From contig JAZGTN010000005.1 of assembly GCA_037783415.1 (NCBI GenBank), positions 3,968,001 to 4,032,000 of the forward strand: 64,000 nucleotides of DNA, read 5' to 3'. A program made the position numbers and the translations under genes. The stretch's first letter is position 1. Every line of letters begins with the position of its first letter. The notes below the pieces were generated by a model. That model was not told the DNA's origin. It saw only the letters and a program-made list of their open reading frames with translations, and ran no database searches. This document shows positions 1 through 9,792 of this stretch, one piece after another. The DNA is from Leptasterias polaris. Lineage: Eukaryota > Echinodermata > Asteroidea > Forcipulatida > Asteriidae.

Positions 1-138
1 AAAATAATTTCCAATTCTTTCTTGGAACAAAAGCTTTTTGAGAAATCATCTGAAATACCATCCCTTTGTGTTGTAGAATGAGTAGTTTCTACAAAGAGAA
101 TGATAAATTGTTTCCCATGGTTAGACATCAATCATCTT

Positions 139-487
139 TTAAAAGCAGGGTACACTTTTGATAATCACTCCTCAAGTGAATGACCATAAAAACTTACTTG
201 GTATAGAGCACTGGAGAGCTGCTGATATTATAAAACATTGTTAGAAGGGGTAATTTTCAGCAAAACCATTTGACTCAGAGAAAGGCTTCAGGCATGCAGC
301 CTTTCATCACAGGCATCTGAAAGCACACAATTCTATACAACAAGGTCTTCTTTTCCTTTCATTATTTTCTTGTTGCAACTTCAATGACCCCAAGTTTTCA
401 CAGTTTTGTTATGTCATGTATTTTGTTGAGATACACCAAGTAAAGATACTGGTCTTTGACAATTACCAAAAGTTTACCCTGCCTTTA
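139..487. mobile_element. TIR-flanked MITE, TTAA-type family, copy 1
   Basis: Both ends carry the same inverted motif: AAAGCAGGGTACACTTTTG on the left, and CAAAAGTTTACCCTGCCTTT on the right. The interior (AACTTACTTGG, GAGAAAGGCTTCAGGCATG, TGAAAGCACACAATT) recurs at 19.34-19.73 kb and, reversed, at 14.69-15.06 kb. No coding capacity is seen. This is a non-autonomous DNA element; TTAA as its target is inferred from better-preserved copies. Confidence 0.7.
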
Positions 488-642
488 ATCTGCCTTTAAC
501 CCTCCCTGTACTTTGAATGCTTGGAAATCTCAAATGACAATTTTAAAGGTCCCATTCAAACTGTAACTTGTAAAAAATACATATTTGGCTTCATGTAAAA
601 AAGATTTAATTTGTTTGTATTTTGAAGGTTTGTATTTTGAAG

Positions 643-762
643 GTGTCTTCTGTAGATGATGTTGAACTGTCACAAAAAGAAGATTCCTGTGACCTGCTAG
701 TGCCTAACCATCAGCCCAATGTCCACCCGTCACAGTTTATATATGAGAGGCCTACATCAAAG
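643..762 (+). CDS. candidate internal exon of an unrecognised gene
   Basis: This is a 40-codon open segment between an acceptor-like TTTTGAAG and a strong donor, AAG|GTACGT. Only one frame is open; it begins VSSVDDVELSQ and ends FIYERPTSK. The upstream flank and the exon recur in decayed form at 2.09-2.31 kb, where the frame is broken. Joined to the segment at 1498 it continues in frame. I do not recognise the protein. It could be part of a gene extending left of the window, or a piece of a decayed repeat. Confidence 0.35.
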
Positions 763-782
763 GTACGTCAAACCTGAGTAAT

Positions 783-1330
783 ATGCCGGGGGATGGGGAA
801 AGATCCACGTATCCAGTTTATAACACACATGGATCCATGGGTAAAACACTAACAATATTCATCATCCCTGATGCAAATTTACATCCATCAAAATTCAAAC
901 TGCAATTCAAACTGCCTCTAGCTGCTTGCAAGCTCAGTGGTCTAGGGGTAAGACATCTGCTCTAGAATGTCAAAGGTTGTGGGTTTGAATCCCAACTGAG
1001 TAATAAGCCAGTATGTCCAGGAAAGTACCCAGTACAGTGATTAACACACATGGATCCATGGGTAAAACACACTTATATTTTTTATTCCTGTTGCAAATTT
1101 ACATCCATTAAAATTCAAACAGCAATTCAAACTGCCTCTAGCTACTGGGCAAGCTCGATGGTCTAGTGGTGAGACATCTACTCTAGAATGGCAAAGGTCG
1201 TGGGTTAGAATCCCAACTTAGATATCCCGGTATGTCCAGGAATTGTTTTCACAGGACTAAGGAAAGTACCCAATATACAGTGATTAACACACATCACTGT
1301 ATGGGTAAACACAAATAATATCCTTAAATA
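783..1330 (+). repeat. tandem tRNA-like SINE units
   Basis: Repeat units here share a tRNA-like core with an A-box-like stretch (TGGTCTAGTGGTGAGAC in the second unit) and a B-box-like stretch (GTGGGTTTGAATCCCAAC in the first). Each is flanked by ACACACATGGATCCATGGGTAA and by ATTCAAACTGCCTCTAGCT. The core occurs at about 935-1000 and 1155-1220. Pol III box spacing and head-to-tail arrangement fit a dimerised SINE rather than a functional tRNA. It lies between the two candidate exons. Confidence 0.6.
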
Positions 1331-1497
1331 ATTGTCAACATGCAAATCTTGCTATGTATGAGACTGTTATCCCTATAGTTGATCACATTGAATTTTGATT
1401 TGAATAACAAAATCAATTCAAAAATACACAAAGAGGACTGTTATTTCCAGTCTAAAAAGATAAAATTAAATAATTTGTTCCTTTTATTTTTACAGAG

Positions 1498-1568
1498 CTA
1501 GTAAAACTGAAACTCGACCCGTCAATCAACGAAGTGGATGTCTGTGCAATGAAATCAACAATCGGATG
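1498..1568 (+). CDS. candidate second exon of an unrecognised gene
   Basis: After TTTTTACAGAG a 71-nt open segment reads LVKLKLDPSINEVDVCAMK..IG and stops at TG|GTAAAT, giving a phase-2 end. It joins in frame to the 643-762 segment only if the acceptor is the second AG. The terminal 30 nt and the donor are copied at about 1683-1715 with substitutions. No domain is recognised and no further exon was found to the right, so this may be a gene relic. Confidence 0.3.
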
Positions 1569-1682
1569 GTAAATTTATAAACACTTTACAAGTTACAAGC
1601 TATAGGGTGTACATGTGTGCATAAGTAATAACCAACATGAAATAATGGTTGGAAATTACTTCTTCTGAAAACATGTCTTTTA

Positions 1683-2310
1683 GAATGTCTGTGCACTAAA
1701 GTCAACAATCAGATGGTAAATAATTTATAAACACTTTATTGTTACACATGTGTACATAGTAATAACCAACATAACATAATGGTTGGAAGTAAATTATTCT
1801 GAAAAGCTGTCGTTTAGAAAGCTTCTTTGTTCAGAATGCAAAAGATATTATGCACATAGTAGGGATGTAATCTTTTGGTAGATTTAATGAAAAACCTATA
1901 TGCTGTTGTGGTCAATGATTTGATTTGTAAAAAAAAAAAAAACAATCATTGAAAGTAGCTTCTTGTACAATTGTAAAAGAATCCAACAAGTAAAAGTACC
2001 ATCCCCTTAAAAATGTGTTATAGAATTAATTTGTACACAGACCTCCAGAAAGAGAATGACGATTGTTCCTATGAATACTTAAACAATTAAAGGTCCCATC
2101 CTATTTAAATTGTACCTTGTTGAAATACATATGTCTGGCCTTATGTAAAAAAGATTTCATTCATTTGTATTTTGCAGGTGTTATCTTTAAATGATGTTTT
2201 CTTGTCACAAAAAGACGATTCCAAGACCTGCTAGTGCCTACCATCAGCCCAATGTCTACAGCACAATTTTGTTAGTTGAGGGTAATAACAGAGGTATGTA
2301 AAACCCCTGT
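1683..2310 (+). pseudogene. decayed duplicate of the 0.54-1.6 kb exon region
   Basis: Positions 1683-1750 repeat the end of the candidate exon at 1498 with its donor and downstream intron. Positions 2090-2310 repeat the intron flank and exon of 540-762: AAAGGTCCCAT, ATGTAAAAAAGATTT and GTGCCTACCATCAGCCCAATGTC are all recognisable. The second exon copy has lost its frame, with CTTTAAATGATGTTTT replacing the coding start. This points to an old segmental duplication followed by decay. Confidence 0.55.
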
Positions 2311-2319
2311 GCTGGGTTA

Positions 2320-3390
2320 CATATACTTTTTCACACTAACATAAAAAAGTTGGCTGTTTTATAAAGAATTAGGTGAGATTTTTACCTAGAGATCTCAAAT
2401 TGGTCCATTGGGTAATTGGTGACCTTATCAAGGCTGTGACACATTTATGGTAATTACAGGCCTGGAATTACCCGGAGGTCATGACCTTTGTTGCCCCGGG
2501 TCTTGGCCTTGGAAGTGCCCTTTGCAAAATGAAAATTAACCAAAATCAAAACCATTTTGTACATATAATTTCTAAAAAACTAAAAGTTTTGTTTGGTATA
2601 GTTTCTTGACATGAATACCTAGTGTAATTAGTTTTTTCTCAGTTGGAATTAAATAAATTGACTTTTCCAAAAAGAAATTATTCATTCCCTTAAGAATACT
2701 TTCAACAAAGCATGATGTTACAAATCTTACATCAGAATCAGTGGTCCTTAATAGTATTTCTCTCTAAAAACATTATAAGCGTGTGTTAGAAAAACTGGTC
2801 ACACAATGAATATATGCATAATTAGCACACAATCTGTGACAAAACATTAAATGTGATTGTGATGAAAACATGCCCAATTAATGATGAAGTTACACTAGCT
2901 TAGCTTCTAATAAATCAGACAGTCTTCAAAAAGAAATGTGTACAGGAAGTGCAGAAAATATCAATTCTTCCAATGATTTTAAGTTGTTATCTCTTTAGAC
3001 TTATTTAATTTCAAATTAAAAAGAATGCTCTGATACCAATAATGTTGGAATTATATTGTTTATATTATGTGGAGTTATCAAATAAAATGATTCTATACGT
3101 GTAGCAAGAAATTTGTTCATTCCCCTTACTTTGTGTTGTGGTTACAAGTATTTAGCAAGACATAGAGATCTGATTTGAGCCTATACCCCCAACCAAAAGC
3201 CACGTAGCAAATCTAACCTGACGCAAATAAAATAGATAGGTTCCACTCAGTAAATTAGTATAAGCGATCCAGTGATGAATTAGAAGACGGGGAACCCAAC
3301 AAAAATGGCTACAGTGACTAACTGATCTATACCCTATCAATTTTCCAGAAAAGTGCAGTAAATATATTTTTAATCTCCTTGGCATAAAAA
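2320..3390. other. no gene seen; AT-rich
   Basis: No splice-bounded or conserved open frame is visible. Positions 2450-2530 resemble a short dispersed repeat with related copies at 45.76-45.92 kb and 53.40-53.58 kb: a TTTCATTTTGCAAAGGG-like core with GGCCTTGG or CCAAGGCC flanks. The rest is AT-rich sequence of unknown origin. Confidence 0.5.
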
Positions 3391-3394
3391 GAAA

Positions 3395-5782
3395 AAGACA
3401 AGACCTACCACATAACAAGACTTTTTTCTACCCATGCCAAATACTTATAATATACATTGTTAAAATTTCCTGCAGTGAAATCATATGAAACTTTACCCCA
3501 TAACAACACTTTTATCTAGCCATGCCAAATACTTATTCAATACATTGTTAAAATTTCTTTTAAAAAAAACAAGCGTGCAGAGAAATTTAATGCACCTTTA
3601 TGTCAGATAACAAGACTTTTTTTTACCCGCGTACATTTATTCCTTCAAGGCATTGTTAAAATTTCTTTAAAAAAAACACAAGCGTGCAATTAAATTCTAT
3701 GAAACTTCAGGTCAGATAACAAGACTTTTTTTTACCTGTATTCCTTCAAGGCATTGTTAAAATTTCTTTAAAAAAAAACACAAGCGTGCAATTAAATTCT
3801 ATGCACCTTTATGTCAGATAACAAGACTTTTTTTTACCCGCGTACATTTATTCCTTCAAGGCATTGTTAAAATTTCTTTAAAAAAAAACAAGCGTGCAGA
3901 GAAATTCTATGAAACTTTAGGTCAGATAACAAGACTTTTTTTTACCTGTATTCCTTCAAGGCATTGTTAAAATTTCTTTTTAAAAAAAACAGGCGTGCAG
4001 AGAAATATAATGCACCTTTATGTCAGATAACAAGACTTTTTTTTACCCGCGTACATTTATTCCTTCAAGGCATTGTTAAAATTTCTTTTAAAAAAAAACA
4101 GGCGTGCAGAGAAATTTAATGCACCTTTATGTCAGATAACAAGACTTTTTTTTACCCGCGTACATTTATTCCTTCAAGGCATTGTTAAAATTTCTTTTAA
4201 AAAAACACAAGCGTGCAATTAAATTCTATGAAACTTCAGGTCAGATAACAAGACTTTTTTTTACCTGTATTCCTTCAAGGCATTGTTAAAATTTCTTTTA
4301 AAAAAAAACAGGCGTGCAGAGAAATTTAATGCACCTTTATGTCAGATAACAAGACTTTTTTTTACCCGCGTACATTTATTCCTTCAAGGCATTGTTAAAA
4401 TTTCTTTTAAAAAAACACAAGCGTGCAATTAAATTCTATGAAACTTCAGGTCAGATAACAAGACTTTTTTTTACCTGTATTCCTTCAAGGCATTGTTAAA
4501 ATTTCTTTTAAAAAAAACACAAGCGTGCAATTAAATTCTATGAAACTTCAGGTCAGATAACAAGACTTTTTTTTACCTGTATTCCTTCAAGGCATTGTTA
4601 AAATTTCTTTTAAAAAAAAACAGGCGTGCAGAGAAATTTAATGCACCTTTATGTCAGATAACAAGACTTTTTTTTACCCGCGTACATTTATTCCTTCAAG
4701 GCATTGTTAAAATTTCTTTTAAAAAAACACAAGCGTGCAATTAAATTCTATGAAACTTCAGGTCAGATAACAAGACTTTTTTTTACCTGTATTCCTTCAA
4801 GGCATTGTTAAAATTTCTTTTAAAAAAAACACAAGCGTGCAATTAAATTCTATGCACCTTTATGTCAGATAACAAGACTTTTTTTTACCCGCGTACATTT
4901 ATTCCTTCAAGGCATTGTTAAAATTTCTTTAAAAAAAAACACAAGCGTGCAATTAAATTCTATGAAACTTCAGGTCAGATAACAAGACTTTTTTTTACCT
5001 GTATTCCTTCAAGGCATTGTTAAAATTTCTTTTAAAAAAAACACAAGAGTGCAATTAAATTCTATGAAACTTCAGGTCAGATAACAAGACTTTTTTATCA
5101 TTTATTCCTTCAAGGCATTGTTAAAATTTCTTTTAAAAAAAACACAAGCGTGCAATTAAATTCTATGAAACTTCAGGTCAGATAACAAGACTTTTTTTTA
5201 CCTGTATTCCTTCAAGGCATTGTTAAAATTTCTTTTAAAAAAAACACAAGCGTGCAATTAAATTCTATGAAACTTCAGGTCAGATAACAAGACTTTTGTA
5301 TCATTTATTCCTTCAAGGCATTGTTAAAATTTCTTTTAAAAAAAACACAAGCGTGCAATTAAATTCTATGAAACTTCAGGTCAGATAACAAGACTTTTTT
5401 TTACCTGTATTCCTTCAAGGCATTGTTAAAATTTCTTTTAAAAAAACACAAGCGTGCAATTAAATTCTATGAAACTTCAGGTCAGATAACAAGACTTTTT
5501 TATCATTTATTCCTTCAAGGCATTGTTAAAATTTCTTTTAAAAAAAACACAAGCGTGCAATTAAATTCTATGAAACTTCAGGTCAGATAACAAGACTTTT
5601 TTTTACCTGTATTCCTTCAAGGCATTGTTAAAATTTCTTTTAAAAAAAACACAAGAGTGCAATTAAATTCTATGAAACTTCAGGTCAGATAACAAGACTT
5701 TTTTATCATTTATTCCTTCAAGGCATTGTTAAAATTTCTTTTAAAAAAAAACAAGCGTGCAGAGAAATTTAATGCACTGGTA
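3395..5782. repeat. ~105 bp satellite array, about 23 copies
   Basis: The motif GGCATTGTTAAAATTTCTT recurs about every 100-110 bp, 21 times plus two diverged copies at the left edge. Units also share GTCAGATAACAAGACTTTT and ACACAAGCGTGCAATTAAAT. Three variants differ in the middle: CCCGCGTACATTTATTCC (A), CCTGTATTCC (B) and TATCATTTATTCC (C). Left of about 5.0 kb A and B intermix; from 5.0 to 5.72 kb B and C alternate as ~205 bp pairs. The pattern fits local unequal exchange. Confidence 0.97.
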
Positions 5783-5980
5783 AGCGAGGGGTTTTGTACT
5801 GTAATACTGCCAATTGCTGTCTTGAATTGAGACTACAAACATTTATCCCTATAGAGGGTTAGGGTTAGGGATAGGGTTAGGGTTAGGGATAGGGTTAGGG
5901 TTAGGGTTAGGGTTTAAGGTTGGACGTAGTCTCCTATCTCAAGACGGAATTGACAGTGTTACAGTACAAAACCCCTCGCT
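5783..5980. mobile_element. hairpin element with TTAGGG core
   Basis: A left arm at 5783-5836 (AGCGAGGGGTTTTGTACTG...) is matched by an inverted right arm at 5926-5980 (...CAGTACAAAACCCCTCGCT), about 54 bp each with a few mismatches. Between them lie about 60 bp of TTAGGG repeats. It directly abuts the end of the satellite array. It is probably a foldback or MITE-type element; no clear target-site duplication was identified. Confidence 0.75.
5854..5913 (+). repeat. interstitial telomere-type repeat (TTAGGG)n
   Basis: About ten hexamers of GGGTTA occur, with two GGGATA variants, in the G-rich orientation on the plus strand. This is the vertebrate/echinoderm telomere unit in an internal location, enclosed by the inverted arms described above. 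Confidence 0.95.
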
Positions 5981-6439
5981 GCGGTGTAAAAAAAAACACT
6001 TCCGGGAGCTGTGAGCTAGCCCACTGCGCCAAATCACTGCTTGACAATAACTGCTCGGAACTAATGTATAGTTCAAAAAGATTTAATTGAATTTACTGCA
6101 ACTGAGATAACCATTTCTTTATTTTCTTATCACAGTTCCAGTAATAAACTAGTCATTAGGTGTTTGTGAACAAACACAAAGCTGTTCCTGTTTTCTGATT
6201 CATAAAAAATAAAAAAATAAAATAACAAACAAGAAATCACAAACATTACGACCTTAGGCCTATGAAATGTGGTTCAGGAGATATGATTATCTCAATTTTG
6301 AGCTTCCTGTTAAGACCAGGTTGAAAGAATATGACAAATTTAAATTGGCCTGATTTCCAGACAGAACACTCTTGACCTCTAAGGCCCTTTTTCACTTAAG
6401 TGTGCCTATACATTTAAACCTGGTCTTCATTCTGATACT

Positions 6440-7260
6440 GAATCGAAAGGAGATTTTAAACCAGTAATAAAGGTCAACATTGGGTCATGGAAACCCTTGT
6501 CTAACAATTAATGAATTAAAGAAATTGAAAATCGGGTGTGTAGTTCTTGAGATATGGTCCCACTTCCGGTTGACCTAGAAGTAAAGGTCAACATGGGGTC
6601 ACTGTCACTAAAGGCTAGTCTCCAATGCCCAAGGACTCTCTAACTGAAAACAGTTTGAAAATCGGTTGTTTAGTTCTTGCGATATAGTCTCACTTCCGGT
6701 TGACCCGGAAATAAAGGTCAACATGGGGTCTCAGTTACCCAAGGCTAATTGGTAAAGGTCACCATAGGGTCACGGTTACCAAAGGCTAATATCAAATGCC
6801 CAAGATTTCTATGACTGAAAAAAGTTTGAAAATCGGATGTACACTTCTTGAGTTACGATAGATGCAAGATTGGCTAATTAAATATTCAAGCCGCTGTCAC
6901 GTGATTAATTAATTATGAATTTTAATCTATGACATCTGAAAGTTAATTAAATGTGCGAACTACCAACCAATGTAATTAACATTTTGAAAGTGACTGGACC
7001 TATACAAAAAAGCACGGCGTTGTAGCCATGGTGCCAGGATTTACCACCCAACGTTTCTAAACGTTTATACTCTGTACTCAAAAAGAAAACACGCCTACAA
7101 ATATGATGACCAGAACTAACATCTACAATACAAGACAAGTCCATAACTGAGAAAAGTTTTAGGATCAGATGTATACTTCTTGAGATATGATAGATACAAG
7201 ATTGGCTAAATAAATATTCACACCGCTGTTAAGTGGCTAATTAATTAAGAATTTTAACAT
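6440..7260. repeat. ~120 bp tandem repeat, 3-4 diverged units, with interrupted copy
   Basis: Units contain AAAGGTCAACATGGGGTC, AAAATCGG(A/T)TGT, TAGTTCTTGAGATAT and CACTTCCGGTTGACC. Three are consecutive between 6.47 and 6.86 kb and a partial one lies at 7147-7205. The sequence following the third unit (AAGATTGGCTAA..TTCA..CCGCTGT) is duplicated at 7199-7260, so the region 6.94-7.14 kb looks like an insertion or a divergent unit. No coding frame is seen. Confidence 0.7.
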
Positions 7261-7418
7261 TTTTTACATTTAGAGTTAAGTTTATGTTCTAAGCTTCAAT
7301 TTGATATAATAATCTAACTCTTTCGTATTACACTCTAGGATACTTAAAGAAAAAAACGTGTGCAAATGCTATGGAATTTGGGTGGAAACAAAGAATAAGA
7401 AAATCTCGACGAAAACAA

Positions 7419-7448
7419 TAGCTGTTCCGACCCATGTCGGAACAGCTA
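7419..7448. other. perfect 13 bp inverted repeat, 4 nt loop
   Basis: TAGCTGTTCCGAC is followed by CCAT and then its exact reverse complement. The local region has no recognised gene. It could be a fold-back of chance or element origin; there is no T-tract or gene context to support a functional terminator. Confidence 0.6.
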
Positions 7449-7835
7449 ATTATACATTTCTAAAGCAAAGCTGCCTTTTTGCACGGCTTAACAGATGCAT
7501 CGATCATTGTTCGGGTATAAACTGCAAATTAACGCTCAATCTTTGTAACGACCGTTTACGAAAACCAAAACACATTTGTTTATTTCATCGACGTCACATG
7601 AGATTTAAATATACTTGTAAGTCGTAGCCCATAGTTTCCCTTATCAGTTTCATAGTATTTAATAAGTAAATTAAATCCTTCATAGTAATTTATAATTATT
7701 GCATAACTTTCTAAATGTTAATTAAATGTTGTGCATACATTGAAAACTGTTGTTAAAAAGGACAGTTTCAAATTCTTTTTAGTGAAACACAAAACAACAT
7801 GTAGATAATTGTATATATATAATTAGTAGGGTAGA

Positions 7836-8885
7836 TGGCCTTAGCTTTCGATCCAAACTGGACCTTCTTCAGAGGCATTAACAAGTACAAACAAAAACAT
7901 ATCTATTTATAGCAAAAAGAGGAGCAAAGGATTAGGGGAAGGTATCCAGAAAAAAGCGGGAAGATTATAGCCAATCAAAGTTATTAATTTACAGACAATG
8001 GGTTGGCTAAGAACCAATCAGAGTAAAGTAGTGAGGACAAAGGATGGTCAGTGTGAAAAGGGTGGATTACTGGACCATAAAGGTGGTAACTGCATTCTGG
8101 GTATAACAATGCGGGAAGCATGAAAGGGTAGGATTAGAGGGAAAGTTGCATCAAGATAATGCAACTAACAATAGGGGGCAAGACAAAAATAACTAGTGAA
8201 GAAAGTTGAGTAAGCAACAAGAAAATTATGTGAATAGGAATGTAATTCTAGAAGATATATAACCAGTAAGATGAAATGTAAGAAATTAAAAGTAGGCAAG
8301 AGGTACCTGCGGAGAGAGCGGGTTCTTAAATACTCTGCAAAAGGAATAGGTTATTAGCGGGTTGATTTTAAACAACTTGTTGAGAGAAAGAAGAGTAAAA
8401 ATAAACCAGTAGAGAGAACAGGTTAATTACAGTGAACGTATTTATATTGCATCAACAAAATAAGCAAGCAAAATAAGTGATGGGAAGTTATTTAACACCA
8501 GTGTTTATGTTAAGTCCAAAGGGTTGGACTGTCTTAATTTGGTGAATCCAGTGTGATTCTCTGAGCTTGCGGTGTGTCATCACCATTGCAAGCCTCAATC
8601 ACCAGAAGTTCAACATCCTTGACGCTGTGGTCAGGGCTGTTGAAGTGGATGGAGACGGGGTACGGTTTTTGGTCTTTATGGAAGAGACATGGTTAGCAAA
8701 GCGAAGGCTGAGTTTGGTCTTAGTCTCTCCCACATTGTAGTCCACATCTCTTACAAGATATAACATAGATTACATTTTGTGTGCTACATAGGGAGTCAGT
8801 CTTGATATTGTAAGAAGAACCTGTGCTATGACTCTTCACTCGTAGTGCGGGTTTGATGTAGAGACAAGTTCTACATTTAGAGGCC
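7836..8885 (-). mobile_element. decayed Penelope-like element, GIY-YIG 3' part
   Basis: Read on the minus strand, 8885-8490 encodes the typical C-terminal region of Penelope-like retroelements: a Cys-rich run (KCRTCLYIKP), then NVIYVISCKRC, then after a frameshift VGETKTKLSLRFANH (GIY-YIG endonuclease type), then after another shift HWIHQIKTVQPFGLNINTG and a stop. Downstream on the same strand, 7880-7836 holds CTGAAGAAGGTCC and GGATCGAAAGCTAAGGCC, the sort of terminal motif these elements carry. The reverse transcriptase body is missing. The copy is dead. Confidence 0.85.
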
Positions 8886-8904
8886 TGTATTACTGTTGAG
8901 GGTG

Positions 8905-8905
<1 letters not shown>

Positions 8906-8936
<31 letters not shown>

Positions 8937-8938
8937 CG
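8906..8938 (+). repeat. (GGCGAC)n microsatellite
   Basis: Four to five GGCGAC hexamers lie in tandem at the left edge of GC-richer sequence. No gene is associated. Confidence 0.9.
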
Positions 8939-9749
8939 ATCTGTCGTCTTTGGAACACCATAAAAGGGTCCTCACTTGTTCCGCGGTGTAGACTTGGTTT
9001 TTAGTCTAACTGATTGCCTGAAATAGCGCCCTCTTGTGGATTAATGTCCGTCTTGAACCTACGATCACAGACTTGGGAACATTGTTCTTCGGTTTGTACA
9101 CACACCCTACATGGCGAATTAGTCCAATAGTGGACGGAACACTCTCATTGGTCAGAATCTCAGAAGCCTTCAATAAAATGCATATTCAAACTTCACATTG
9201 ATGCAGGTGTAACTTATCTGCCTCTGCTCATCAGTGATTCAACTTGCAGTTTGGAAACAAAAAACCCAAAGTGATTCTAGGTTTAAATTCAAAATAAATA
9301 AAAAACGTTGGGAAAATCATAAGACGAATCCATTCAAATCATAGGTAACACGGTTTTTCGTCTAGTAAGAATCAGGTTATTTATCATGTTTATTTTTCAA
9401 CATTTTAAGAATGCATCTTGTATTATTGTATGTATAAATTATAAATAGCATACGTACAACAAAGCACTAGTAATAATAAAAACAATGACTCGATTTCACG
9501 GAAAATACTGAAGTGATTATAACCTATTGGGAATAGACGCAGCCAACAGGAGTTTTGTGGCCTCCTGATTGGTCATCTCTCTGGCATAGTGTTGTTATGT
9601 AAATGTAAGTTGTGAATAAATGAATATCCGTATACACAAGAGGGTCAAATCTGAGATTGCGAGTTAGAGCGCGTGATAGCAAATCTGCAGGGGAATTTTG
9701 CGTGATGATGCAGAGAAATAACCGCGATCTCAGAGTTAAAATCACACCA

Positions 9750-9792
9750 AAACACCAAAACACCAAAACACCAAAACACACACCAAAACTTG
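9750..9792 (+). repeat. (ACACCAAA)n microsatellite
   Basis: Four to five tandem copies of CACCAAAA lead into the first ACCAAAACTTGTTTCC landmark of the composite array. Confidence 0.85.

Noticed and set aside
3395..5782. CRISPR-like array
   Set aside because: Units are contiguous ~105 bp repeats with no unique spacers, in a eukaryotic genome.
7358..7627. Cys-containing 89-residue plus-strand frame
   Set aside because: Starts at GTG, spans a perfect hairpin, and has no splice or homologue support.
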